NCBI RefSeq assembly: GCF_024298965.1
Contig: NZ_CP085193.1
Location: 9,982,001 to 10,046,000, forward strand
Direction of reading: 5' to 3'
Length of the DNA: 64,000 bases
From: Streptomyces rapamycinicus NRRL 5491
GTDB lineage: Bacteria; Actinomycetota; Actinomycetes; Streptomycetales; Streptomycetaceae
In this document: piece after piece, positions 45,002-53,842 of the stretch
Layout: the number at the start of each line of letters is the position of its first letter
Position numbering within the stretch: position 1 is the first letter of the stretch
The notes under the pieces: generated by a model
Seen by the model: only the letters and a program-made list of their open reading frames with translations
Told to the model about the DNA's origin: nothing
Databases searched by the model: none
Position numbers and translations under genes: made by a program

Positions 45002-46305
45002 CGCCGATGCCCACCGAGGGGGAGAAGCCGCAGACGACGGCGCCACCGCCCCGATCCGCCAAGCGGGCCCTCGTCGGCCGGCTGTCCTGGGGACTGGCCG
45101 ACCAGGCGGCCTCCAGCATGTCCAACTTCGCGGTGGGCATCTACGTGGCCCGCTCGCTGGGGGTGACCGCGTTCGGCGTGTTCAGCCTCGCCTGGGTGAC
45201 CTACGGCGTGGTGCTCAACATCTCCCGCGGGCTGGCCACCGATCCGCTCGTGGTGCGCTTCAGCGGCGTGCCGGAAGCGTCCTGGCGCGCGGCGGTGGCC
45301 CGGTCGTCGGGTACCGCACTCGGCGTAGGGGCGGTCATCGGCGCGGCGTGTCTGGTGGCCGGGCCGGCCCTCGGCGGCCGCGTCGGGCCCGCGTTCGTCT
45401 GCCTCGGCGTCATGCTGCCGGGGCTGCTGCTGCAGGACGCCTGGCGGTTCTCGTTCTTCGCCGCCGGTGCCGGGCGCAAGGCGTTCGTCAACGACGTCGT
45501 GTGGGGCGTCGCGCTCGTCCCGGCCATGATCGTGGCGGCCCGGGTGGGCAGCGTGGCCGCCTTCGTGCTCGCCTGGGGCGCGTCCGCCACGGTGGCGGCG
45601 GGGTACGGCTACCTCCAGTCCGGCATCCGGCCTCGGGTGGCCGGGGCGCGCGAGTGGCTTCGCGAGCAGCGCGATCTCGGCTACCGGTACCTGGTCGAGA
45701 ACACCTGCCTCAGCGGCGCGAGCCAGCTGCGGGCGTACGGACTCGGCGCGATCGTCGGGGTCGGCGCGGTGGGCGCGGTGCGGGGCGCCGAGCTCCTGCT
45801 CGGCCCGTTCCTCGCCGTGCTGATGGGCCTTTCGCTGGTCACCGTGCCGGAGGCGGCACGGGTGCTGCGGCGGACCCCGCACCGCCTCGGCGCGTTCTGC
45901 CTGCTGCTGGGTGGCGGGCAGGCCGCCGGCGCGCTGCTCTGGGGCGGGGCGCTGCTGCTGATGCCGGACCGGCTCGGCGAGTTGGCGCTGGGCGGTGTCT
46001 GGCACTCCGCCGCACCGCTCATCGTGCCGGTCACCCTCGGCGTCGCGGGCGCCGGCCTCGGCACCGGCGCGGCGGCCGGGCTGCGCGCGCTCGGCGCCGC
46101 CCGGCGCAGCCTGCGCTCCCAGCTGTTCGCCTCCGCCGCTTACGTCGGCGGCGGGCTCGGCGGGGCGGCCGTCGCCGGCACGGTCGGCTCGGCCTGGTGC
46201 GTCGCCGCCGCGACCGTCAGCGGCTCGGCCGTGTGGTGGCTGCACCTGCGGTCCGCCCTGCGCGAGCGCCACCACGATTCCATCCGCGAAGTGAGGACCT
46301 CATGA
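44998..46305 (+). CDS. Polysaccharide flippase (Wzx/MATE-like)
   Basis: A 435-residue membrane protein with about 12 hydrophobic helices and an opening LVGRLSWGLADQAASSMSNFAVGIYVARSLG, typical of Wzx-type lipid-linked oligosaccharide exporters. It should flip the undecaprenyl-linked repeat unit to the outer face for the polymerase encoded at 37555. ATG 44998 overlaps the previous stop by 4 bases. Confidence 0.88.
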   Translation: MTPMPTEGEKPQTTAPPPRSAKRALVGRLSWGLADQAASSMSNFAVGIYVARSLGVTAFGVFSLAWVTYGVVLNISRGLATDPLVVRFSGVPEASWRAAVARSSGTALGVGAVIGAACLVAGPALGGRVGPAFVCLGVMLPGLLLQDAWRFSFFAAGAGRKAFVNDVVWGVALVPAMIVAARVGSVAAFVLAWGASATVAAGYGYLQSGIRPRVAGAREWLREQRDLGYRYLVENTCLSGASQLRAYGLGAIVGVGAVGAVRGAELLLGPFLAVLMGLSLVTVPEAARVLRRTPHRLGAFCLLLGGGQAAGALLWGGALLLMPDRLGELALGGVWHSAAPLIVPVTLGVAGAGLGTGAAAGLRALGAARRSLRSQLFASAAYVGGGLGGAAVAGTVGSAWCVAAATVSGSAVWWLHLRSALRERHHDSIREVRTS

Positions 46306-47249
46306 CCGACCGACCCAGGCTGAGCATCGGCCTGCCCGTGTACAACGGCGAGGAGTACCTGGCCGAGTCGCTCGACGCCCTGCTCGGCCAGACCTACGAG
46401 GACTTCGAGCTGGTCATCTCCGACAACGCCTCGACCGACGGGACCGAGGACATCTGCCGCGAGTACGCCGCGCGGGACGCGCGCGTCCGGTACCTCCGGC
46501 TGCCCCGGAACATCGGCGCCACGCCGAACCACAACCGGGTGTTCGCCGAGTGCCGCGGCGAGCTGTTCAAGTGGGCCTCGCACGACGACCTTTACGCCCG
46601 CGACCTGCTGCGGGCTTGTGTCCAGGCGCTGGACGAGCGGCCGGACGTGATCCTCGCACACGCCGACCAGGCCGTCATCGACGGCGACGGCGAGGTGAAG
46701 GTCCCGTACGAGTACACGCTCGCCACCGGCTCACCGCACCCGGCGGAGCGCTTCCGCAGCATGCTGTTCGAGCCCGGTGGCGACGACTTCTACGGGGTGA
46801 TCCGGGCCGCCGCGCTGCGCCGGGTGAAGCCCATGGACAGCTACCACCACGCGGACCGCACGTTCGTCGCCGAGATCGCCCTGCACGGGCGCTTCCACCA
46901 GGTGCCGGAACTGCTGTACTTCCGCCGCGACCACCCCACCCGCGCCGAGCGGGCGAACCCGAGCAAGCGCTCCCGGTGCGTCAACCTGGACCCGCGCCGG
47001 GCGGGCCCGCTCCACCCGACGCCCCGGCTGCTCGCCGAGTACGTCTGGGGCTTCGCCTCGGCGATCCGGCGGGCCCCGTTGTGCGCGGCCGACCGGCGCA
47101 CGTGCTACCGCCACCTGGCCGCGTGGATGACCAGCCGGGCCCGGCCGGGCGCCGGTGAACGGGTCGAGGACCGCGCCCCGGTCGACCCGGCCGAGCTGAC
47201 CGTCTCCGTCGACGCCCTCGTCGCCGGGCGTGAGGGGCGGCGGGCATGA
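46302..47249 (+). CDS. Glycosyltransferase family 2
   Basis: A 315-residue GT-A enzyme starting RLSIGLPVYNGEEYLAESLDALLGQTYEDFELVISDNASTDGT (read in parts: LPVYNG and SDNASTDGT are the donor-binding motifs). It continues with NIGATPNHNRVF and FKWASHDDLYA, in which the Asp pair is the metal-binding DxD equivalent, and ends with a soluble tail. It transfers a sugar with inversion at the cytoplasmic face. ATG 46302 overlaps the flippase by 4 bases. Confidence 0.92.
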   Translation: MTDRPRLSIGLPVYNGEEYLAESLDALLGQTYEDFELVISDNASTDGTEDICREYAARDARVRYLRLPRNIGATPNHNRVFAECRGELFKWASHDDLYARDLLRACVQALDERPDVILAHADQAVIDGDGEVKVPYEYTLATGSPHPAERFRSMLFEPGGDDFYGVIRAAALRRVKPMDSYHHADRTFVAEIALHGRFHQVPELLYFRRDHPTRAERANPSKRSRCVNLDPRRAGPLHPTPRLLAEYVWGFASAIRRAPLCAADRRTCYRHLAAWMTSRARPGAGERVEDRAPVDPAELTVSVDALVAGREGRRA

Positions 47250-48463
47250 GGACGGCGACACGTGTGGGGGTGTTCGGCCTGCTCGGCTCCGGCAACCTCG
47301 GCAACGACGGGTCACTCGAGGCCGTGCTCGGCTACCTCCGCGCCGAGCACCCGGAGGCGGTCGTGGACGCGCTGTGCGGGGGACCCGAGGCCGTCACGGC
47401 CCGGTTCGGGATCCCCGCCACGCGGCTGCACTGGAACCGCGCGGAGTACCGGACCGCGTCGCGCGCGGGCGCGATCGCGGCGAAGGGCCTGGGCAAACTC
47501 GTCGATGTCTTCCGCACCGCCGCCTGGGTGCGCCGGCACGACGTGGTGATCGTGCCGGGCATGGGCGTGCTGGAGGCCACGCTGCCGCTGCGGCCGTGGG
47601 GCTTCCCGTACTCGCTGTTCCTGCTCTGCGCGAGCGGCCGGCTGCTGCGCACCCGGGTCGCGCTGGTCAGCGTGGGCGCGGCCGAGATCCGCAACCGGCC
47701 GACCCGGGCCCTGGTGCGCTGGTCGGGGCGGCTGGCCGCGTACCGGTCGTACCGGGACGCCCAGTCCCGGGACGCGATGCGGGCGATGGGCGTGGACACC
47801 GCGCGCGACGAGGTCTACCCCGACCTCGCGTTCGCTCTGCCGACGACTTCGGCCGCCATGTCCTCGGGTACGGTCTGCGTTGGCGTCATGGACTTCCACG
47901 GCGGCAACGACGACCGCGCCCGGGCCGACGAGATATACCGGCGCTACCTCGACGGGACGATCCGGTTCGTCCGTGCGCTGGTCGAGGAGGGCAGGCCGGT
48001 CCGGCTGCTCACCGGTGACGACTGCGACGCGTCGGTGGTCGCCGCGATCCTCGACGCGGTGGACTCAGCCCTGGTCACCGCTGCCGAACCGGCCTCACTG
48101 GCCGACCTGATGAACGAGATGGCGGCTGCGGACGCCGTCGTGGCGGTCCGGTACCACAACCTGATCTGCGCGCTGAAGACCGGCACACCGGTACTGGCCC
48201 TCTGCTATGCGGCGAAGAGCGACGCGCTCATGGACCGGATGGGCCTCGGCGCGTACTGCCACCCGGCGCGCGCCGTCGACGCCGACCGGCTGCTCGAACA
48301 ATTCAGGGACCTGGAGAAGCACTCGGCCGAACTGCGGCACACCCTCACCGAGCGGAACCGGGCCGCCGCACAGCAACTCGCCCGCCAATTCGCCGCGTTG
48401 ACCGCGGCCCTCTTCCCGGCGACAGACCACGCACACGCCCACGCGCATCGGGAGGCTCGATGA
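47246..48463 (+). CDS. Polysaccharide pyruvyl transferase-family protein
   Basis: A 405-residue GT-B-like protein with FGLLGSGNLGNDGSLEAVL at the N terminus and MAAADAVVAVRYHNLICAL plus GTPVLALCYAAKSDALMDRMG near the C terminus, the hallmarks of the pyruvyltransferase family. It should add a ketal-linked pyruvate from phosphoenolpyruvate to a sugar, giving the polymer extra negative charge. The C terminus has a His/Ala stretch. It overlaps the previous gene by 4 bases. Confidence 0.9.
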   Translation: MRTATRVGVFGLLGSGNLGNDGSLEAVLGYLRAEHPEAVVDALCGGPEAVTARFGIPATRLHWNRAEYRTASRAGAIAAKGLGKLVDVFRTAAWVRRHDVVIVPGMGVLEATLPLRPWGFPYSLFLLCASGRLLRTRVALVSVGAAEIRNRPTRALVRWSGRLAAYRSYRDAQSRDAMRAMGVDTARDEVYPDLAFALPTTSAAMSSGTVCVGVMDFHGGNDDRARADEIYRRYLDGTIRFVRALVEEGRPVRLLTGDDCDASVVAAILDAVDSALVTAAEPASLADLMNEMAAADAVVAVRYHNLICALKTGTPVLALCYAAKSDALMDRMGLGAYCHPARAVDADRLLEQFRDLEKHSAELRHTLTERNRAAAQQLARQFAALTAALFPATDHAHAHAHREAR

Positions 48464-49011
48464 AAGCGACCGAAGTACCGCAGATCGCCGGCGCGTACCT
48501 GTTCGAGCCGACGCCGTACGCCGACGAGCGCGGCTTCTTCTGCCGCACCTTCGACGCCGACGTGATCCGCTCGGTGGGCCTCGACCCGGACGCCTTCGTG
48601 CAGGACAGCCTGTCCCGCTCGGTCCGGGGCGTGCTGCGCGGCCTGCATCTGCGCTCCGGCGCCGGTGAGGCCAAGCTGGTGCGGTGCTCGTACGGAAGGA
48701 TCTTCGACGTCGTCGTGGACCTGCGGCCCGAGTCGCCGACCTACCTGGGCCGGGCCTCCTTCGAACTGTCCGGCGAGACGCAGACGACCCTGTACATCCC
48801 GGCGGGGTGCGCGCACGGCTTCCAGGCGCTGACCGAGGCCGCCGACACCTCGTACCGTATCGACCGCCCGCACGATCCGGCCGAGGACGTGACGATCGCC
48901 TTCGACGACCCGGAGCTCGCCATCGGCTGGCCGCTGCCGGTCACATCGATGTCCCAGCGGGACCGGGAGGCGCCGAGCCTCGCCGAGGTCCTGAAGCACA
49001 AGGAAGGGTGA
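48460..49011 (+). CDS. RmlC-like sugar 3,5-epimerase
   Basis: A 183-residue cupin of the dTDP-4-dehydrorhamnose 3,5-epimerase family: FEPTPYADERGFFCRTFD, RGVLRGLHLRSGAGEAKLV with the catalytic His, YGRIFDVVVDLRPESPTYLG and IPAGCAHGFQAL. The Tyr region is changed (DTSYRIDRPHDP for the usual YKxTxxY), so it may act on another 4-keto sugar, for instance in branched-sugar synthesis. No RmlA/RmlB/RmlD is present, which argues against plain rhamnose production here. It overlaps the pyruvyl transferase by 4 bases. Confidence 0.88.
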   Translation: MKATEVPQIAGAYLFEPTPYADERGFFCRTFDADVIRSVGLDPDAFVQDSLSRSVRGVLRGLHLRSGAGEAKLVRCSYGRIFDVVVDLRPESPTYLGRASFELSGETQTTLYIPAGCAHGFQALTEAADTSYRIDRPHDPAEDVTIAFDDPELAIGWPLPVTSMSQRDREAPSLAEVLKHKEG

Positions 49012-49018
49012 AGTCGGC

Positions 49019-50362
49019 TTGGCCACCGAACACACCGAACAGACCCCCGAGTTCCTCCTGCCCCGCTCGCGGACGGCGAACGAGCGGCTGCACGCCATGA
49101 TCCCCGGAGGCGCGCACACCTACGCCAAGGGCGACGACCAGTACCCCGAGAACCTGGCCCCGGTCATCAGCCACGGCCGCGGTGCCCACGTGTGGGACAT
49201 CGACGGCAACCGCTACGTCGAGTACGGGTCCGGCCTGCGGTCGGTCAGCCTCGGCCACGCCCACCCACGCGTGACCGAGGCGGTGCGGCGGGAACTCGAC
49301 CGCGGCAGCAACTTCGTCCGGCCGTCCATCGTGGAGGTCGAAGCCGCGGAACGCTTCCTGGCCACGGTACCGACGGCCGAGATGGTGAAGTTCGCGAAGA
49401 ACGGCTCCGACGCCACCACCGCCGCGGTGCGCCTCGCCCGCGCCGCCACCGGGCGCCCGCGGGTGGCCATCTGCGCCGACCATCCGTTCTTCTCCGTCGA
49501 CGACTGGTTCATCGGCACCACGCCGATGTCCGCCGGTGTTCCGGCGGCGACCAACGAGCTCACCGTGGCGTTCCCTTACGGGGACCTGGCCGCCACGGAG
49601 GCACTGCTCAGCCGGTACCAGGACGAGGTCGCCTGTCTGATTCTCGAACCCGCCACCCACACCGAGCCCACTCCCGGGTACCTCGCCGGTCTGCGCGAGC
49701 TGGCCGACCGGCACGGCTGCGTACTGATCTTCGATGAGATGATCACCGGCTTCCGCTGGTCCGAGGCGGGCGCCCAGGGCCTGTACGGCGTCGTCCCCGA
49801 CCTCTCCACGTTCGGCAAGGCGCTGGGCAACGGATTCGCCGTCTCCGCGCTGGCCGGGCGCCGCGAGCTGATGGAGCTGGGGGGCTCGCGTCACTCCGGC
49901 GACCGGGTGTTCCTGCTGTCCACCACGCACGGTGCGGAAACGCATTCGCTGGCCGCCGCGATGGCCGTGCAGACCACCTACGCCGAAGAGGGCATCACCG
50001 CCCAACTGCACGCCCTCGGCGAGCGGTTGGCGGCGGGTGTCCGCGAGGCGGCGGCGGGCACGGGCGTCGGCGAGCACATCGTCGTCCGGGGCCGGGCCAG
50101 CAACCTGGTCTTCGCCACCCTCGACGGGAACGGGCAGCCGTCGCAGCACTACCGCACCCTGTTCCTGCGCCGGCTCCTCGCGGGCGGGGTGCTGGCCCCG
50201 TCGTTCGTGGTGAGCAGCGCGCTCGGCGACGCCGACATCGAGCACACCGTCGACGTGGTGGCCCAGGCATGTGCGGTGTACCGGAAGGCACTGGACGCCG
50301 GTGACCCCACCCCCTGGCTGGCCGGAAGACCGGTGAAACCCGTATTCCGCCGCCTGGTGTGA
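49019..50362 (+). CDS. Class III PLP aminotransferase, glutamate-1-semialdehyde-aminomutase-like
   Basis: A 447-residue PLP enzyme with IPGGAHTYAKGDDQYPENLAP, FAKNGSDATTAAVRLARA, EPATHTEPTPGYLAGLREL, IFDEMITGFRW, and the PLP lysine in TFGKALGNGFA. GSA-type relatives in sugar loci may install or move an amino group; this one ends the run with a cytidylyltransferase, PIG-L protein and RmlC-like epimerase. A housekeeping haem role is unlikely given its position. TTG 49019 is the only in-frame start near AAGGAAGGG. Last gene of the operon. Confidence 0.88.
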   Translation: MATEHTEQTPEFLLPRSRTANERLHAMIPGGAHTYAKGDDQYPENLAPVISHGRGAHVWDIDGNRYVEYGSGLRSVSLGHAHPRVTEAVRRELDRGSNFVRPSIVEVEAAERFLATVPTAEMVKFAKNGSDATTAAVRLARAATGRPRVAICADHPFFSVDDWFIGTTPMSAGVPAATNELTVAFPYGDLAATEALLSRYQDEVACLILEPATHTEPTPGYLAGLRELADRHGCVLIFDEMITGFRWSEAGAQGLYGVVPDLSTFGKALGNGFAVSALAGRRELMELGGSRHSGDRVFLLSTTHGAETHSLAAAMAVQTTYAEEGITAQLHALGERLAAGVREAAAGTGVGEHIVVRGRASNLVFATLDGNGQPSQHYRTLFLRRLLAGGVLAPSFVVSSALGDADIEHTVDVVAQACAVYRKALDAGDPTPWLAGRPVKPVFRRLV

Positions 50363-50369
50363 CGGGGCG

Positions 50370-51173
50370 TCAGCTACGTTCTCGCCGACGGGAGTCGGCC
50401 ATCCGAACGACCAGCCAGTCCGCCGTCCGGTCGACCAGCCATGCGGTGGCCGGGATCACCGCCAGCGCGGTGCACCAGCCGCCGAGGACGTCGGTCGGAT
50501 AGTGCGCGCCCAGGGCGACCTGCGCCCATCCCATCGCGGCGCCGGCCACGAGCGCCGCCGCGAGCACGAGTGTCGTTCCGGCCGTCCTGCCGAGGCCGAA
50601 CCGGCCGGTCACGAGCAGCGCCACGACGAGCGCGAGCGCGGTGAAGAAGGCGGTGTGCCCGCTCGGATAGGACAGGTTGCCGTCGCCGTGGATGGTGCGT
50701 CCCACCACATGCTTGAGCAGCGTCGCCGTCCCCACGGTCATGGCGGCGCCGGCAACGACGAGCGCCGCCGCGCGAGGACGCCGAAGCAGCAGGCAGCCCG
50801 TCACAGCGGCCACGATCAGCGTCGCCGCTCCGGCGGGTTCCCCCAAGAAGTCCATGGCCAGAGCGACGCGCCTCCAGGGCGGCCGCACACTGTCCGCCGT
50901 CGGCCGGATGATCCACCTGTCCACCCCGCCGGGCTCGCTGTGCCCGGCGTACAGGACCCCCAGCACGCCGACCACCAGCGCGGCGAGGACCGCGATCGGC
51001 CCGAGCCGCGCGCGCAGCGACCGGGGCAGCACGAACCGGGTGGGGCCGACTTCCAGGTCCGCTCCGGTCAGGCGATCCAACGCGAGCCCCCCGTCGTGTC
51101 CGACGCACCCTCCAGCGACCACAACCGCCCTGCGGACACCCGCTCCTGGCCCGTACGACTCCGCGGGAGCCAT
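50370..51173 (-). CDS. PAP2-family membrane phosphatase
   Basis: A 267-residue protein with about six helices and the PAP2 motifs: KHVVGRTIHGDG (K-R motif), YPSGHTAFF and GAHYPTDVLGGW with the second catalytic His. Such enzymes remove phosphate from undecaprenyl diphosphate or phosphatidate at the outer membrane face. The first motif lacks the usual Pro after Arg. It is convergent with the polysaccharide operon with an 8-base gap, so a role in recycling the operon's carrier lipid is possible, but it is a separate transcription unit. Confidence 0.87.
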   Translation of the reverse strand: MAPAESYGPGAGVRRAVVVAGGCVGHDGGLALDRLTGADLEVGPTRFVLPRSLRARLGPIAVLAALVVGVLGVLYAGHSEPGGVDRWIIRPTADSVRPPWRRVALAMDFLGEPAGAATLIVAAVTGCLLLRRPRAAALVVAGAAMTVGTATLLKHVVGRTIHGDGNLSYPSGHTAFFTALALVVALLVTGRFGLGRTAGTTLVLAAALVAGAAMGWAQVALGAHYPTDVLGGWCTALAVIPATAWLVDRTADWLVVRMADSRRRERS

Positions 51174-51318
51174 CAGCCGGTGCGGCCCCGAACTGGTCGG
51201 TTTGTCATCCTACCGGTAGTTCGTCGATCCCGGCCGGGTTGGCGCGGCAGCACCTCCGACCACGCCTGCATGTACGGAAGCGGGCCTCCCTACGAACTCC
51301 TGGAGAGGAGATCCACTG

Positions 51319-52311
51319 ATGGGCACGAAGCTGAGCATCGGCGTATACGCCTATGAGCACACCGAGGCACTGTTCGACGGCCGGGTCGCGGTCGACGGGG
51401 TGGACGCGGTGTTCGAGACGGCACCCCTCGTATCGGACATCTTCCGCCGCACCATCGAGGGGCACTACGACCTCGCCGAGTTCGGTCTCACCTACTTCCT
51501 GCGCACCTTCGACCTCGACGATCCGCCGTTCCTGGCGCTGCCGATCCTGCCCAACCGCAACTTCCGCCACTCGGCGATCTTCGTGAACACCGCCGGCGGG
51601 GTCGAGAAGCCGCGGGACCTCGTCGGCCGGACCGTCGGCGAGTTCATGCTCTACGGCCACGACGCCGGGATCTGGCCGAAGGGCATCCTGGCCGACGAGT
51701 ACGGCGTGACCCCCGACCAGTGCCGCTGGGTCATCGGCGGCACCAACCACCCCATGCCCGCCTGCGACTGGATCCCGCAGCCCGTCCCGGACGGGGTCGA
51801 CGTGCGCCACGCGGAGGACGGCCGGACCCTGGGCGCCATGCTCGAATCCGGCGAGATCGACGCACTGATCTCCGTCGACGTGCCGCGGGCCGTGCTGGAC
51901 GGCTCACCGAAGGTCGCCCGCCTGTTCCCCGACTACGAGGCCGTCGAGCGCGACTACTACCGCCGCACCGGGATCTTCCCCCCGATGCACATCGTCGCGA
52001 TCCGCAGGGAACTGGCACAGCGACGGGGCCTCGCACGGGCCGTCTACGACGCCTTCACGGAAGCCAAGGAGCTCGCCGAGCGGAAGTACCTCGCCGGCGC
52101 CGCGAAGCAGCACATGGGCGTCATCACGCCGTGGTTCAGCGCGCTGTTCGAGGAGAACCGCCGGCTGCTCGGCGACGACTGGTGGCCCTACGGCATCGGC
52201 GCGAACCGCGAGGCCATCGACACCTTCTTGCGCTACCACCACGAGCAGGGCCTGTCGAAGCACCGGCTGACCTGCGAGGACATCTTCGTGCCTGAACTGC
52301 TCGACACCTGA
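51319..52311 (+). CDS. 4,5-dihydroxyphthalate decarboxylase-like protein
   Basis: A 330-residue protein resembling Pht5-type decarboxylases, which share the periplasmic-binding-protein fold: FGLTYFLRTFD, LPILPNRNFRHSAIFV, GEFMLYGHDAGIWPKGIL, RRTGIFPPMHIVAI and KQHMGVITPWF. It has no signal peptide, consistent with an enzyme. No other phthalate-degradation genes are nearby, so the substrate may be another aromatic acid. GGAGAGG precedes ATG 51319 by about 7 bases. Confidence 0.83.
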   Translation: MGTKLSIGVYAYEHTEALFDGRVAVDGVDAVFETAPLVSDIFRRTIEGHYDLAEFGLTYFLRTFDLDDPPFLALPILPNRNFRHSAIFVNTAGGVEKPRDLVGRTVGEFMLYGHDAGIWPKGILADEYGVTPDQCRWVIGGTNHPMPACDWIPQPVPDGVDVRHAEDGRTLGAMLESGEIDALISVDVPRAVLDGSPKVARLFPDYEAVERDYYRRTGIFPPMHIVAIRRELAQRRGLARAVYDAFTEAKELAERKYLAGAAKQHMGVITPWFSALFEENRRLLGDDWWPYGIGANREAIDTFLRYHHEQGLSKHRLTCEDIFVPELLDT

Positions 52312-52380
52312 GGCGAGCGGCGACGACGGTTGCCCGCCTGGATACCGGGTCTGACGGTAGGTCAACCGCCCGTCGGTGGC

Positions 52381-52419
52381 GCATGATGGAGGCGCATGAT
52401 GGAGGCGCATTATGGAGGC
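52381..52419 (+). repeat. 13-bp tandem repeat (x3) carrying a ribosome site and ATG
   Basis: Three head-to-tail copies of GCATGATGGAGGC (52381-52393, 52394-52406, 52407-52419), the last with GCATTATGGAGGC. Each contains both ATG and GGAGG, so each repeat can serve as start codon or ribosome site for the next. As 13 is not a multiple of 3, the ATGs lie in different frames; only ATG 52412 is in frame with the downstream gene. Confidence 0.8.
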
Positions 52420-53089
52420 GCCCGTCCCGTCAGAAGCGAGGTGTCGCGTCCCGATGAAGCGCAAGACCAGAATCCTCCTGACGGGCCTGGCTTCCGTGGG
52501 CGGCGTCGCCGCCGCGGGCATGGCGCACAACCGTCGGCCTGATCGCCGGGAACTCCTCCACGCCACGGTCTTCAGCGAGCCCGGCTACAGGGGCCGCAAC
52601 CAGATGCTGACCTGGAACGGCGGCAAGCACGAGGTTGTCCCGCTCAACCGGGTACAGCTGCCGCGCATCGGCTCGATCACGCTGGACCGGCTCGTGTACC
52701 GCTTCAAGCCCGATGTGCGGCTACCGAACATGCGTTTCCTGTGGCACGCCCTCACCGAGCGCCCGGACCGCACGGACCCCGAGAGCGGCGTGGCCAGCTT
52801 CATCGCCATGCACGAGCTCGTCGGCATGTTCTCGATGGGCTGGTGGGAGCCGGTCCGCGAATCCAAGGCGCGGTCGGGGGTGCGGCTCTGGGCCGGGCGC
52901 CCCGGCGATCCGCCGCCCGCGCACGACAAGGGGGGCCTTTCCGGTAAGGCGGCTCCCGGCGAGGCGGCCACTCCCGGCGTCCAGCCCTGGCACGACGTCC
53001 TGTCCAACACGTCCGACCTCGGCTCCTGGGGCGCCCGCACCCGCTACCTCGAACTCGGCTACCACGACGGAAGCACCCCCCGCGGCTGA
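52412..53089 (+). CDS. Hypothetical protein with export signal, function unknown
   Basis: A 225-residue protein not recognised. From Met15 (ATG 52454) it looks like a secretory precursor: MKRKTRILLTGLASVGGVAAAG. The mature part holds FSEPGYRGRNQMLTWNGGKHE, WHALTERPDRTDPESGV, MHELVGMFSMGWWEP and a low-complexity Gly/Pro section around 165-195. ATG 52412 has GGAGG 6 bases upstream, supplied by the tandem repeat, and is preferred; ATG 52454 would give the cleaner signal peptide but has a weaker ribosome site. Confidence 0.7.
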   Translation: MEAPVPSEARCRVPMKRKTRILLTGLASVGGVAAAGMAHNRRPDRRELLHATVFSEPGYRGRNQMLTWNGGKHEVVPLNRVQLPRIGSITLDRLVYRFKPDVRLPNMRFLWHALTERPDRTDPESGVASFIAMHELVGMFSMGWWEPVRESKARSGVRLWAGRPGDPPPAHDKGGLSGKAAPGEAATPGVQPWHDVLSNTSDLGSWGARTRYLELGYHDGSTPRG

Positions 53090-53093
53090 CCGA

Positions 53094-53702
53094 CTAGTTG
53101 GTGAGTGGGAGGGCTGTCGCACCGTGGCTGCCGCCCAGCGCGCCCAGTGTGGTTCGCACGAGTAGATCGATCTTCGCCTCGGTCTCATCCGTGGTGGCCG
53201 GGGAGGCCAGGGTGGGAGAGCCCGCGGGCAGGTCGTGGACCTCGTGCAGAAGGGCCAGGTAGACCTGGCGGCACCAGGTGGGGTCGACCGCGGTGATTGC
53301 CTCGGTGTCTCTCAGGCGGGCGAAGAGCAGGTCGAGGCCGTCGAGGACTTCCGGCGTGAGGGCCGCGCTCAGCTGGATGGCGAAGCGGTGGCTGAGCTTG
53401 AGATCGAAGACGATCTCCGTCAGACGGTGCAGCGCGATGAGGGGCGGTGCGGTCTTCACCCGTGCTTCGGCCAGCCCGCCCAGGTAGCGCTGACTGAGCT
53501 GTTCGGCCAGGGCGTCCACCAGCGCGCTGCGGGAGGCGAACCGGCGATGGACGGTGGCGCGGGCGAGTCCCGCGGCGTCCGCGATCCGCTCCAGGGACGC
53601 GGTGGCGTCCGCGGCGAGCACGGTTTCCGCCGCTTCCAGGATGCGGGCCGTACTGCGTTCGGCGTCCGCCCGGATCCGCCGGGGAGAGCTGTTCTCGCTC
53701 AT
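53094..53702 (-). CDS. TetR-family transcriptional regulator
   Basis: A 202-residue repressor: helix-turn-helix in LERIADAAGLARATVHRRFASRSAL and a C-terminal ligand domain with LLHEVHDLPAGSP. It is divergent from an SDR gene; the gap contains the inverted repeat at 53770-53787, the probable operator for both genes. Start at ATG 53702. Confidence 0.92.
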   Translation of the reverse strand: MSENSSPRRIRADAERSTARILEAAETVLAADATASLERIADAAGLARATVHRRFASRSALVDALAEQLSQRYLGGLAEARVKTAPPLIALHRLTEIVFDLKLSHRFAIQLSAALTPEVLDGLDLLFARLRDTEAITAVDPTWCRQVYLALLHEVHDLPAGSPTLASPATTDETEAKIDLLVRTTLGALGGSHGATALPLTN

Positions 53703-53769
53703 GCCACCTCCTCTGCCGCTGTCTCGGAGCACCCTACCCTCGTCAACAGCAACTGAGACAGTCATGGAT

Positions 53770-53787
53770 CAGTTATTGACATAACTG
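53770..53787. promoter_or_regulatory. Inverted repeat CAGTTAT-N4-ATAACTG, probable TetR operator
   Basis: Perfect 7-base arms around TGAC. The centre overlaps TTGACA (53776-53781), a likely -35 of the SDR promoter, so binding would block RNA polymerase. Partial copies of the arm, CAGTTATG (53802-53809) and AACTGAGACAG, lie on either side. Confidence 0.7.
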
Positions 53788-53842
53788 CGATAGTCTTGTT
53801 TCAGTTATGCCGCTTGAGCCCTTCCCATCACAGGAGCACGTC

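Noticed and set aside
48460..49011. Complete dTDP-rhamnose pathway
   Set aside because: Only an RmlC-like gene is present; no RmlA, RmlB or RmlD, and the Tyr motif differs.
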